Shown: positions 22,007-32,717 of the stretch, piece by piece
How the letters are laid out: every line of letters starts with the position of its first letter
How positions within the stretch are numbered: the stretch's first letter is position 1
Source: Guadua angustifolia
Taxonomy: Eukaryota > Streptophyta > Magnoliopsida > Poales > Poaceae
Length of the DNA: 64,000 nt
Direction of reading: 5' to 3'
Assembly: GCA_036346375.1 (NCBI GenBank)
Contig: CM070520.1
Location: 46,581,854 to 46,645,853 of the forward strand
Position numbers and translations under genes: made by a program
The notes under the pieces: model-generated
Told to the model about the DNA's origin: nothing
The model's database searches: none
Seen by the model: only the letters and a program-made list of their open reading frames with translations

Positions 22007-22731
22007 AAACCATTCGAATCTTACTTGCATTTGCATCTTGTCTTAATATTAAGTTATTTCAAATGAATATGAAGAGTGTATTTTGAAATGGACAAATATC
22101 CAAGTTGGTATTTGTTGAACAACCTTCCAGTTTTGAGAATTCTAAACACCCAAATCATGTATACAAACTCTCTAAGGCGTTATATGATCTCAAACAAGCT
22201 CCTAGAGTATGGTATGAGCGACTTAGAGATTTCTACTTTCAAAGGGCTTCAAAATTGGGCAGGTTAACCCAACACTCTTCACTAAAGTAATAGATAGAGA
22301 TTTATTTATTTGTCAAATTTATGCTGATGATATCATATTTGGTTCTACTAATGAGGATTTTTTGCAAAGGATTTGGTGATATGATGTCTAGGGAATTTGA
22401 GATGTCCATAATTGAGGAATTGAGCTTCTTCCTTGGATTTCAAATCAAGCAACTCAAGAATGGGACATTTGTGAGCCAAACCAAGTACATAAAAGACTTA
22501 CTCAAGAGTTTTGGCATGGAATATGCGAAGCCCATTAAGACTCTGATGGCATCCAATGGGCATCTAGATATAAATGAGGGAGGTAAACTGGTAGATTTAA
22601 AGTTTTATCGTTCTATGATTGGTAGTTTACTTTATCTTACCGCATCTAGTCTCGATATCATGTTTAATATTTGCATGTGTATACGTTTTCAAGCTTCACC
22701 TAAAGACTGCCATTTAGTGGCCATCAAGTGA
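22007..22731 (+). pseudogene. C2 reverse transcriptase (N-terminal part missing)
   Basis: Starts abruptly at about 22010 with ETIRILLAFASCLNIKLFQM, joined to the end of the integrase tail, so the RT N-terminus before this point is deleted. It continues with HVYKLSKALYDLKQAPRVWYE and, after frame changes, the active site YADDIIFGS (about 22320-22346) with both aspartates present, then FLGFQIKQLKNGTFVSQTKYI and RSMIGSLLYLTAS. A stop follows at 22729-22731. The sequence is clearly Ty1/copia (YADD, not the gypsy FIDD or YVDD). Confidence 0.9.
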
Positions 22732-23272
22732 ACTCTAAGATATTTAAAGAATTTCTCCAATATAGGGTTATGGTATCCTAAAGGTGCTAAATTTGATTTA
22801 GTTGGATACTCGAATTCGGATTATGCAGGTTGCAAAGTGGATAGAAAGAGCACCTCGGAAAGTTGCCAATTGCTGGGTAGATCCCTTGTTTCATGGTTTT
22901 TTAAGAAACAAAATTCTGTAGCCCTATTCACCGCCGAAACTGAATATATATCCGCAGGTAGTTATTGTGCTCAATTATTGTGGATAAGGCAAACTCTAAT
23001 GGATTATGTAATAAATTTTAAAAATGTGTCTCTAATATGTGATAATGAAAGTGCCGTTAAAATAGACAACAACCCGGTCCAACACTCAAGAACCAAACAT
23101 ATAGATATCTGCCATCACTTCTTAGGGATCATGTAAGTAAAGGTGATATTATGATTAGTCACATTAGAACCGAAGATCAATTAGCAGATATTCTCACAAA
23201 ATCCTTAGATGAAGCTCATTTTTGTAAATTGAGGAACGAGTTAAATGTCATAGATATATCAAATGTTGCTTG
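22732..23272 (+). pseudogene. C2 RNase H
   Basis: Continues from RT: LRYLKN, then VGYSNSDYAGCKVDRKSTS (first aspartates), SLVSWFFKKQNSVALFTAETEY (catalytic glutamate in the TAETEY block), ICDNESAVKI and RTKHIDICHHF. One frameshift near 23135 is followed by QLADILTKSLDEAHF and a stop near 23270. This is the standard C-terminal domain of copia Pol. Confidence 0.9.
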
Positions 23273-24759
23273 AATACTTGCACTATGGTTTATTTTTATT
23301 GGATGTTAATTGGCTCTTATTTGATTTTCTTAATTTTTTGATGAGCTACACATTAAGGGGGCGTACCACACTATTATATGTTTATTACATCTCTGAATAT
23401 GAAAATATCAAAAATAAGTGCAAATAGTTTTCAAAGGAGGACTCTAAACTATACTAGGTCAAAGTATTTGAAAATATATTATTTTGATTTTTTTAAGATG
23501 TCAAATTTCTCAAAAACTTCATTTCCAAAATTTATACATATATAAACCTCATCCTTGATTTCATTTATCCTAATCAATCTCTTATGTTGAAAAATAACTC
23601 GAAACATTTTAGACAAATCTTGATTTCTTCAAAATCTCTCTTGGTCCAAAACTTGATCTATATTGGTCTATTTAATGCACATTGTGAGCAATTGCCTTGG
23701 AACTAGGTTTTCATCATGTGAGCAATTGCCTTGGAACTAGATTTTCATCATATCTAGTGTCACAAAAGGTATTTTATGCTCATATATATACCAAAAAGTA
23801 AATTTCACCATGTTAATATTTAATTTTCAAAAGAATTTCTCTTTTGCTCCAAAGAAGTGTATTTTAAATAAAAAATAGTTTGTAAAGTATGTTCTCTTGA
23901 TTGATCTATAGAATTGAGATGCTCGAATATATTTGTCATCCATATGAAAATATATGAGCTATTTCAATTCCTTTAAATTATGTTTTTAAATCATGCAGTC
24001 GTCAGGTACGGTGCTACGATTCAAAGAAGAAGCTGGTAGCCGAAGGGTGGTATGACAGGCCCTACCCTGGTCATACCGGCCGACGGTATGACCGCCCCTT
24101 CTATGATAATACCAGGGTGGTTGGGCAGAGGCAGTCAATGCCCAAAATCGGTGTAACTGTCTCCAAAATCTTTTCCTTTTGCCTTGCCCGTACCCCTCTC
24201 TTCTCATTTCTCTTTTCCCCTCTTCTCTCTCACCTCACCTCTTCTCCTCTCAAAAGCTCCCAAGAAGAGATCCATTGATCCAAGTTTCTCCCCTCAAATC
24301 TCTTTGTCTCCTCTTGATCTACTGATCCAAGGTATCATTTCCCTCATTATCCTTGAATTTCCTTGCATTTTCATGTCCTAGGGTTCAATATTTGCTTTTC
24401 TAGGGTTTGATGTATAATGTGGCAAAATTATGTGAAACAAATTAAAATCTTTGGGAGTAATGAGTAGATTATTGTCTTTTGATGTCTATATGTACCATTC
24501 AATGGATAAATCTACTCAAAACTTGTGATTTTGCAAATTTGAGAAATGGGCACCGTGAGGCCGGTCATACTGGCCCTAGGGCAGTAGCACCACCCATGTC
24601 CGGTGCAACCGGCCCTAGGGCGGTATGACTAGGTTCTCTAGCCCAAAATTCCAATTTTGCATATTTTTACCACAATTGCAATGTAATCCATCTCTAGGGC
24701 TTATAAGTCTTGTTCTTACTTCATATACTCCTTGTTATCCCAGTCATCATACTGAGAAC
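23273..24759 (+). other. C2 long non-coding region after pol
   Basis: AT-rich spacer of about 1.5 kb. It holds a 34-bp direct duplication (23683-23716 and 23717-23750) and two clusters of the tatgaccgg or gtcataccgg motif (about 24045-24125 and 24555-24640), the same motif family as in the LTRs. A pyrimidine-rich stretch lies near 24190-24310. No gene is supported. Confidence 0.6.
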
Positions 24760-26223
24760 CAAGAACATTCCTCCTCCATGCGGCAGTGGAGTTGTTCGCA
24801 AATCGGTCCAAGGAAGGGGTGTTCCATTGCCTTGTATCAGTGACAGTGAGGATTCACAGATTGTAGTTGCAAGAGACAGAGAGATTAGAAAGGAAGGTTC
24901 AAGAAGAACTTGGTGGGAATTCTGATGGAGGAAAGGAAAAAGGGTTGTTTCTGAATCAAGTGAGGAAGAAGAACACACTGACATGGATGTGGATGAAAAT
25001 GACTGTGATGCACTCAAGATGAAGAGTCAGAAGCAGAAGAAAATTTTGATGACTTTGAGCCCACAATGGATCTAAGTAAACTAAAGGGGAGAAATATTTT
25101 TCGCTGCGGCAAGCAAATCATTACATGCTTCTCCACAGTGCAACTCTGGACAAGTTTAGAACCTTGTTTCAACAAAAGGTATATCATGAGATTTACCTGA
25201 ACAAGGAGTTCGCAGATCACAAGTGGGTGAGTTGGGAGCACATCAGAAAAATCCCACTATTTGTTGGAGTGCTCGAACTATTTCATGGAGCTGGTTTGGT
25301 AGAGTTTATCAGTATGAAGTGTGACTATAAGGATGATATTATTCATCAATTTTATGCCACCCTCCATATTTCGGACTCTTATGATGAAATCACTTGGATG
25401 ACGGATTCTGCAATGTACATAGCTTTCCAAGGAAGAGATTGAGCAGGCTTAGGGTATTTTTCATTGTGGGCAGCCTAAGATTCACAGTGAAAGGACCCTC
25501 CCTCTCGCAGATCAATACAACTTCTATGATCAAACTACCCGTGTCAGGAGGCCAGGTAAAATGGCCAAGCTCCTTCCCACATCTAGCCTCATAAATAGGA
25601 TTGTGCGAGTTAACGTTCATCCTAAGAGCAATAACTTCAATGAGATTAGAGCCTATGCTTGGAACATAATGAGCAAGATAATGAACAGGAAGAAATTTGA
25701 TGTGGTTGACTTTATTCTTCGTGAGATGCATTCCTCTACTGGTAACCGAGGAAAAAGGATATACTTCGCCCCATATATCATAAAGATTATCAAAAGGGTG
25801 ATGGGGTACCGAGGTGGATGTGGGGGCCTTCATAAGCCCTACAAGTCATGGGAGGTAGGTCCTCAGGCCATTGGACATAGAGGACAGTCTTCACAGCAGC
25901 CACCGCAGTAGGATCTTAGGGAGGAGGAGCCACAGACTCATCAAGAACCGCAATTCTACATTGGTTTGTCTCATGACAACTTTGATTTTCTGCATAGTGC
26001 TATGATGAGTAGCTTTGCAAGTCTCAGGACCGACATGATGAGCAATTTTACTCGTGTCAATGAGTATCAAACTTAGACTCGTCAGATTGTTGAGGAGGTT
26101 AGAGCTTCTATCACCGAGCTTCGCACTTCCTTTGAGGAGTATCGCTCTCAGCAGGCTCCTGTTTCCTTTCATCGCTACGGGGCTTGTTGTACTCCACCTC
26201 CTCCACCACCTCCTTCATCTTGA
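24760..26223 (+). pseudogene. C2 extra ORF after pol (unknown function, env-like position)
   Basis: A broken reading frame between pol and the 3' LTR. Parts in order: a Ser/Arg stretch and an acidic segment (SEEEEHTDMDVDENDCDAL, about 24955-25015); a globular part with FQQKVYHEIYLNKEFADHKW, GAGLVEFISMKCDYKDDII and FYATLHI (25125-25442); a second globular part with AYAWNIMSKIMNRKKFDVVDF (25561-25911); a helical stretch (about 25960-26150); and a Pro-rich end (about 26191-26223). It resembles uncharacterised grass retroelement proteins, possibly the Pfam plant transposon protein family Transposase_32. I see no signal peptide or membrane segment, so calling it an envelope is not supported. At least four breaks. 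Confidence 0.55.
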
Positions 26224-26794
26224 GCTTGCACTAGAGTTCCCTTTTTGGTCCTTAATGCCAAAGAGGGAGAAATATGAAGGTTGAAGAATTGAAGTCTTAG
26301 TTGTTTTGAAGGATTAGCTTTAGTACTATTTTATATATTTGTTGTAAGCTAATAAACCTTCGTTGTTGCTTTTGATATTTCAGATGCTATGGTTGTTTGG
26401 ATGTTTAATTATGGCACTTAATTTGGATGCTTATCTATGCTTATGGTTATTCATGTTACTCTTGCTTCATTGTCTCACATTCTTTTTCATGTTTGATATA
26501 TTCATTGCATATATATTGTTATCCTCGAACTCAATATTTAAAGGGAAACTCTACTAAAATTCTCAAAAATCTCAAATATACAAATGATAACTCTTCATCC
26601 AGATGCGCATCTTTAGGGGGAGTTTTCAATTAAATATTGTTGTTTTAATGATATTTTGCGCTAAATCCACTCTTCATCCCAAAAGGCAAAATATTGTTAA
26701 AACAAAATTTTTAAGTATACAGTTTGATTCCCTAGTTGCATACTCTAAATTCAAACTCAATTCAATTCTTACACGAGGATTGTCATCAAATACC
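26224..26794 (+). other. C2 3' untranslated region
   Basis: AT-rich sequence between the extra ORF and the PPT. No gene recognised. Confidence 0.6.
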
Positions 26795-26808
26795 AAAAAT
26801 GGGGAGAT
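26795..26808 (+). promoter_or_regulatory. Polypurine tract of C2
   Basis: aaaaatggggagat directly before the 3' LTR start tgaaagc; typical copia PPT. Confidence 0.85.
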
Positions 26809-28246
26809 TGAAAGCATCTAGGCCCCTAATTCGATTTGGTTTTGGTAAGTAGTGACAATTGCGGTTAAAGGACTAACATTTTCAATTTGAGTATTTTGAG
26901 AATAGGTTGGTCCTAAATTTAGCGATCATGAAAGCATGAAAATAATGAAAAGAAGATCAACATTTCAAGACAAGATGCTAAGGTATAAAATTTAAGGACC
27001 TTTCATAGCTTTTGCCGATATCTGAGTTTGGAGAAAAAATCGGATTGCTAGAATAGGCACCGTACTATTAAGAGGTGTCTTGGCCACTTGTTCGATGCCG
27101 AAAAATATTTAGAGGCTCAATGGATGTGCATTTTGGACACTTAAATGGCATTTCATAAAAAGGAAAATAAATATCTTGCAATATGGGCTTTTGAGTGCAG
27201 TGGGGCCGGTATGATCGGGCCCCCTCTGGTCATACCAGCCATCGGTGTGACCGGGCTCTAGCCGGTGTAGTTTTTATAGAAGCAGTGACTTTTGGTGGCT
27301 GAGGGGCCGATATGATCGGTTCTTCCGGTCCTCTGCCACAGTATGACTGAGCCTCCTCCATCATACTGCTAGAAGGTATGACCAAGACCAAACATTGCTT
27401 TTCCTGCATCAGGTCTTTTTGGTCGAATTAAAATTCTTGGAGCCTGGCATGACCGGACCTACCCCGGTCATACCGGCCTTAGTGACCAACGGTCACTGAC
27501 AGTGTAATAAATGCACTATAGCGACCGCTGGCTACTAAGGAGCAATCATACTGGCCCTAGGGTGGTATGATCGGCCTCCTAGGGCTCTTTTGAGCAACTT
27601 TTGGCCAACGGCCATATTTGGTTGGTGGGGGTTATAAATATCCTCACCTGCATTCTAGAAAAAACTCCTAGACCTCATTGATCATTTTTTAGTTCTAGAA
27701 AGTCCCTTACTCATTGTGTGCATTAAATTCTCATTTTATGAGAGTTATGAGCAAAATTGAGTGTTGCATTTAGTGTTGAGCCTTTAGACACTCAATTCAA
27801 TCTCAAGCAAGTGTCAAGGCTTATTACTCTTGGAGGTTACCGCCTCCTAGATGGCTTGGAGGCATTCGTGTGTGGTGAGCTTCTCAACAGAGATTGTGAA
27901 GGCCAGAGTTCGCCTACTCGAAGCGGGAAAGAACTACCAAAATGATCGAGCAAGGCTCAAGTGGTTGGAGCCAGTTTGAAGTTGTTCAGATCATCTCAAC
28001 GTGGATTAGGGGAGATCGGCAAGTCTCCGTGACTACGGGATAAATTCTTATCTCATTCTCTTGTGGTTTGATTTCTCCTATCTTGTGAGTACTTAAATTG
28101 TAGTAGCAATCGGTGATCACTAGAGAACTTAGCTTTAAAATTTTAAATTGCAATTCTTCTTAGCAATTTTATTAATTGCAATTTAGAGTTGAAAATTTAC
28201 AAACCTCCTATTCACCCCGCTCTAGTTGATTATCCTTGATCCTACA
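26809..28246 (+). repeat. 3' LTR of element C2
   Basis: A 1438-bp partner of 18019-19558. It has the same ends and TATA box (27632-27640) but a different 27540-27590 segment and a deletion of about 75 bp near 28085 relative to the 5' LTR. Many substitutions separate the two LTRs, so the insertion is not recent. Confidence 0.93.
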
Positions 28247-28923
28247 GAGTATACAACCTATTCGAATAGCCATGTCCTTAATTATGGACAATACTCGGGA
28301 ATTTCAATGAAGGGTTATATTTTATAAAACTAAACTTGAAAAGGGAGGCTATGTGCCAATAGAAGTAATTAAATTGGTTTAGGTTGTATGCAGTTTATTT
28401 TTATAAAATACATGAGAAATTATTGTTTTACTCTTTGTTTCAATCTATTTACTATGCTCAATTGGAAATACTGTTTTTTTTTGCAAAATAACCATATTAA
28501 CCACTCTTTTGGAATAAGCTAAGCATATAGTTATATTAGACTTGCATTCTGTGCATAACTTGTTGAACGCTTTATGTTCTCAGTATTACCATAATAAATA
28601 TATCAGTTGAAGAAGAGTCTACACCCGCTATAGAGGAGGAGTTCCACGAGGAGGCAAGTCACGCTATAGAGGAGAGTTCCACGAGGAGACAAGTTACTAG
28701 GAATCAAACCTTGTAAGATGCCTGTGGTATGTTGATGGTTGTCCACGAAGTTTTTCGCTCCGCTGTTTTTTTAGAGCTAAAGCCTCGTGAGGTCTAATAA
28801 ATGTAAAGTCTACCTTAAGGTCATTCAACAATCTTTTATTCAATAAATATAGCTTTTTATTATATTTTCACTCTGTATATTTCTATATTGCCACTATACA
28901 ACTGAGATGAATCGATCAAACAT

Positions 28924-29335
28924 TGGGCTTGCTATTGGAGGTTGAAGTAGGAAAGTTGTGAGGCGATCAAGAAAAGATAGAAGATATACAGTTCGGTGGG
29001 GCAGCCAGCTTGTACTCTAATACCATGTAAAATTATCAACGTATTGCTGGAGATTAAATGGAAGTACATGTGTTGCATACATTTTGAAAAAAGGAGTTAC
29101 TAATGGAGAAAGAATAGGGGAATGTAGCTACATCATCCATGCATGATGAAGAGCTACTACATTTATAAGAACTCCAACAACTTAGTATGCTCAATGATTT
29201 TCTTCCATCAAAACTTAAATTTTAAGTAGCCTATAAGATATGTTAATAGATTATAAGTATATAAGTTATATATTTTGATACTATAAATTTTAAAAATAAA
29301 TTTAGCCATGTATCTGCGTGGGCCACCCTACTAGT
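28924..29335. other. Host flank with a possible Helitron 3' terminus
   Basis: Empty-site continuation of 15673. It ends near 29310-29335 with gcgtgggccaccctactagt: a short GTGG/CCAC palindrome followed by CTAGT, the form of a Helitron 3' end (hairpin plus CTRR-T). No 5' TC end or Rep/helicase coding is visible, so this is only a suggestion. Confidence 0.3.
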
Positions 29336-29396
29336 TATCTATATAATAGCTACTAATGGCTTCTACCTTATCACTTTTGCTGCTGCTACTTAGTGG

Positions 29397-30094
29397 ATAG
29401 AGATGGGCGTCATGCCGTACCAGTCCAACCTAGCATGGGCCCATCGTGCTTTGTGTCTGAACTATGCCGAGCTACGACGGACCTTCGTGCCCGCCATGTC
29501 GTGCCGTGCGGCTTGGCTGCGCCATGCAGCCTGCACATCCATTTACGCCGTGCCTACTTTTTTTTGTCAGGCTGCCTAGGCTCACATTTATTTGCACTAT
29601 TGCAATAAGAGGAAAGGAGCCGGAGATGCATGGAGTTGAGGCAGTGGACACAAATATTATAGGAAAAGGAACTAAAATTTATTTATTCTTAAACAGTTAC
29701 ATAGGGCGAGGAGGATGTGCTGAACACGGTTGAGAGAGGAGGCAATGGGCGAGAGAGTGAGGGAGACAGGCGAGAGAGATTGAAAGAGCCTGGGGTAAGA
29801 GGGAGATTAAGAGAGATGGGTGAGAGAGAGTTGAGAGAGATTGGGAGACAAGCTTCTTGCACCGTCTCTTAATCTCTTAGTTCTCTCTCCCCTCTAGACT
29901 TCTCCCTCAATTATCAGTGGGGGGTGGTATCCATGCTGCTGGGTGTGTCCATGGCACTCATGCTCTGTGGATCGGTGACCTTCATGCTGGGCTTCTTCCT
30001 TATGCCCTAAGTCATCGGACCTGATACGACCTGTGCTACAGTGTCGTGCTGGGCCATGCCACCCATCATGCCCGGTTCTCGGGCCTAGCACGGT
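29397..30094. repeat. Degenerate hAT-like repeat with a purine-rich centre
   Basis: GC-rich flanks (about 29397-29560 and 29990-30094) are rich in words like gtgccgtgc, ctagcatgggc and gggcctagcacgg, which resemble subterminal sequence of grass hAT elements. Between them lies a GA-rich tract (about 29725-29850, many gagaga units). I found no clean terminal inverted repeats. The right side is cut by the LTR of element E at 30095. Confidence 0.3.
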
Positions 30095-30888
30095 TGTCGG
30101 CGGTTTTCGCCAGCCAGCTATTATGCCTCGAAGGAGTCCGAGGTTCGATAGAGGGGATCTTCACGGACGGACACCTATGAGCTCTCTCGAAGGATCCACA
30201 CAGACAAGGATTCAAGGACAAGGCAATATACCCAGGTTCGGGCCCCCGATGTGGGTAATAGCCCTACGTCCTGTTTCTGCTCTTGTTAATGTGTTTTGAG
30301 GGGATTACAAGCGCTTCACCTACACTCCGTGTTCTTCTTGTTGTTCTCTCTTAGCTTTCTTCAGTTTTAGGTCCTTTGGTTGTTTTTTGCCTCTTCCTCC
30401 CCCTCTCCTCCATGCACCGAACCCCCCTTATATAGGCTGGGCTGGCTCGGGCATGAGAGAAGGATGACATCACAATGATTACACCTCATTTATTACATCA
30501 GTCACTGTAGCCCCATCCTCTAGCCTCATTCTTTGCACCATCGTCCAACTCCGCCCGGTTAGTCCAGGAAGCGACTTGTATAGGACGGGTTAGGTGCAGG
30601 ACGATAGAGGGATAAGCTATCATGCCGTCAGCAGAGCCACGCGCATTCAATGGTTTTGACACGGGGTGTCGAGGGAGAAGACTTCGAGGCGAAGCTCCCC
30701 CATCTCGACGATGTACATCTTCATGCCTGACCGGTGGTGTACCCCTGAGTACCTTCTAGCTCCTTCGACCGACCACGAGTCTTTCGCCCAGCAACAATAC
30801 CGATCGCCTAACCGCCGCACCAGTCATGCCGACACCGTGGCCCCTTCTCGATGGCGGAGAGGGTACCCTAGCGTAAAGTACATCGATA
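30095..30888 (-). repeat. 3' LTR of element E
   Basis: On the minus strand it starts TATCGATGTACTTTACG (first bases decayed from TG) right after a PPT, and ends CGGCGAAAACCGCCGACA, giving about 794 bp. It holds a minus-strand TATA box and downstream the cacaggttcgggc-type U5 text common in grass gypsy LTRs (plus-strand cccaggttcgggcccccgat near 30229). Its partner is outside the window. The expected TSD copy is acggt at 30090-30094. Confidence 0.7.
30426..30435 (-). promoter_or_regulatory. TATA box in LTR of element E
   Basis: On the minus strand CCTATATAAGGGGGG, in the middle of the LTR and in the element's orientation. Confidence 0.55.
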
Positions 30889-30900
30889 GTAGCCCTCGGC
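30889..30900 (-). promoter_or_regulatory. Polypurine tract of element E
   Basis: On the minus strand GCCGAGGGCTAC directly precedes the LTR, the same form as taggggctac in element A. This orientation supports E being minus-strand. Confidence 0.6.
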
Positions 30901-31137
30901 TCTGTCTGGAGCGTCGCGCCAACTTTTTAGACCTCTTTATATCGACGTGTTCCGGGACGGGTCCACCACTCACAAGATGCAACCGCTCTAGTCCTCTCCG
31001 CTTCCGTCGCATTCTCTCGGGACCTGAAGCGTCGCGCACTTTCGCCTTTTCGCGAACCGCCAGCGCGAGAAACCTATTAATACGCCCGTCCAGGGCCAGC
31101 AGTTCACGTTCTTTTTCGACTCCTTTGTCTTCTTTCC

Positions 31138-32717
31138 TTGCCGCTTCAACTTCCTTGTCCCCAGACCTTGCTTCATCCAAATGGCATAGCCTTTCCTACT
31201 TCAACTGTTGACGGGGAAAGGGCAATGAGGCTCTCTCGGATCGCCCCCGAGGGTTCCCTTTGCCTACGCCGTGGAACCTCCGCACCATGGTGCGACGCCG
31301 GGGAGATAATCGTCTTCTCCTGGGCGCTATTGGTGGGCTTGGTCCCACCTTTCTCCAAATTCTTCCTCACCATCCTCCACTTCTACGAGACTCACCATCT
31401 TCACCTCACCCCCAACGCCGTCCTCATTCTCTCCATCTTTGCTTACCTTTGCGAGATGTTCGTGGGGTAATGCCCAATCTCCCCCTCTTCCATTTCTTCT
31501 ATACTCTTCGCAGCTCCACGACAAAGGGGTTATGGGAGTTGCCATATCCGCTTCGCGACGGATCGCCTCCCGCTACATCCCTTCCGCATTTAAGACCAAC
31601 CGAAGGCGTGGCGGAGCGACTGGCTATATGCCAGTGACGACAGCGGCCTCGACGCCTTGGGATGCCCTCCGCACAGGCAGAGGCCAATGAGAACTGGGGC
31701 TCGCCCATCGACGAGACGGCGGAGCTCCAGACCATGGTGGCCCGCATCGACCAGCTGCAGGATTCCAGGTTGACCGGGGCACTGGTGGTCTGGGACTTCG
31801 TGACTCGGAGGATCAGCCCCATGCGCCAGCGTGCCCGACCGGTGTGACAATACACGGGTGATGACGACATAACCCGTACCTACCCGGGCCGTAAGTTTTT
31901 GTTCTTCTTTTCTTCTGACTTCTCTTGGTAGCCATCAATCGACAACCCTTTCTCTTTCTTCAGGCGCAGGGAATTTGGACGCCCCCTCCATCGTCAAGTG
32001 GCTGGGTGGGCTGGTCCCGCCAATGCCAGGCGGTTCAGATTTCCTGGCTGAAGCCCGGCCATTATGCGATCTGGAGTTCGCAGAGCTTCTCCGGATCGTC
32101 AAGTCCCTCTCGGCGATGGACTCCATCAGGCCTGTGATGCTGCCGCCTCGCGGCCCGCTGACGATTAGGGACCCCGCTCTGGTTGACAATCGGAGCACGG
32201 GCAAGTGGCCGTCCTCCTCGGACGCCTCAGGTGCAGACCCTAAGAGGCCCCGCATCGATGATTCGACGACCGCCCCTTCCAGTTCCATCGTGCCTTCGAG
32301 CATCACTGAAACGGGGTCTTCATCTGCTGCAGCGACGTCTTCTGCTCCTACCCCGGCGTCGACTTCATTTGCACCTGCTCTGGTGTTGACTTCATCTTCC
32401 TGCTCCGTCGGCATCGAGAGCCTTTCCCACTGCTACGCAGGGAGGGCTTAACTTGCCTGCATCCTCCTTTCGCTTCCCGACGCTTCTAAGGACGACCCCC
32501 AGCGGTGCTTCGCAAAGCTAGGCACCTGCTGAAGTAGAGGGAGATCCTGCCCGCAAGCCGTCCGGCGCCCCAGAAGTGGTTCATGGGGACGTCACCGATG
32601 CCGGCACTTCTGCCACTCCTGCATCGAGCGCCCTTGCCGCCCCCGACCCTTGACTGGCAGCACTGCTCGCTGAACTTGGCAGCGTGCACACATCCACGGG
32701 CGCCCTCCTCACGGCGG
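31138..32717 (+). pseudogene. Element E antisense extra ORF, first part (Transposase_28-type), with intron
   Basis: Encoded opposite to E pol. The stretch 31280-31500 matches the 'putative gypsy type transposon' (Transposase_28) domain: VFSWALLVGLVPPFSKFFL, HLHLTPNAVLILSIFAYLCE, and in the next frame VMPNLPLFHFFYTLR. Later AELQTMVARIDQLQDSRLTG and VVWDFVTRRISPM (31710-31820). A consensus intron, GTAAGT at 31891 to TTTCTTCAG ending at 31963 (73 bp), joins in frame to NLDAPSIVKWLGGLVPP. A Ser/Ala-rich low-complexity region and ALLTAV follow, ending at the insertion of D. Frame breaks occur at a G run near 31465 and near 31640-31700. Despite the family name, nothing shows transposase activity. 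Confidence 0.7.
31891..31963 (+). other. Intron in the antisense ORF of element E
   Basis: Donor gtaagttttt and pyrimidine-rich acceptor ctctttcttcag, 73 bp long. Splicing joins TRTYPG to NLDAPSIV in frame (the split codon becomes CGC), while reading through breaks the frame. This is a sequence-based call without transcript support. Confidence 0.6.

Larger units (their letters stand above)
18019..28246 (+). mobile_element. Element C2: SIRE/Maximus-like Ty1/copia retrotransposon
   Basis: A 10.2-kb element with LTRs at 18019-19558 and 26809-28246, both starting tgaaagcatctagg and ending gatcctaca. The primer binding site (PBS) is tggtatcggagc and the PPT is aaaaatggggagat. TSDs are gagtg (18014-18018) and gagta (28247-28251), one mismatch. 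Domain order gag, integrase, RT, RNase H marks Ty1/copia. The gag with coiled coil and two zinc knuckles, and the long region with an extra ORF after pol, fit the SIRE/Maximus lineage. Two internal deletions and many stops make it non-autonomous. Confidence 0.92.
15679..28918 (+). mobile_element. Element C1: old solo LTR, Tekay-like, split by copia element C2
   Basis: The left half (15679-18018) starts tgtaaaaacc, a decayed form of TGTAACATCC. It follows the same order of blocks as the LTR at 59947-62892, for example ccgattgagccc near 16829 against ccgatttgag, and caaggcaag near 17040 against aacaaggcaag. The right half (28247-28918) resumes exactly where the left stops, with gtatacaacctattcgaatagcc against gtgtaaactattcaatagcc. 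It ends atcgatca followed by aacat at 28919-28923, a perfect match to aacat at 15674-15678. The LTR is about 3.0 kb once C2 is removed. It lies about 250 bp downstream of the coatomer-like stop codon. Confidence 0.85.

Noticed and set aside
24760..26223. Envelope glycoprotein of an endogenous retrovirus-like element
   Set aside because: No signal peptide, transmembrane segment or cysteine pattern; only the position is env-like.
30666..31211. 181-codon plus-strand ORF
   Set aside because: It spans the LTR/PPT boundary of element E and shows no recognisable domain; composition-driven.
31935..32414. 159-codon minus-strand ORF, Glu/Ala-rich
   Set aside because: Shadow of the Ser/Ala-rich part of the antisense ORF of E, which is supported by domain order and the intron.
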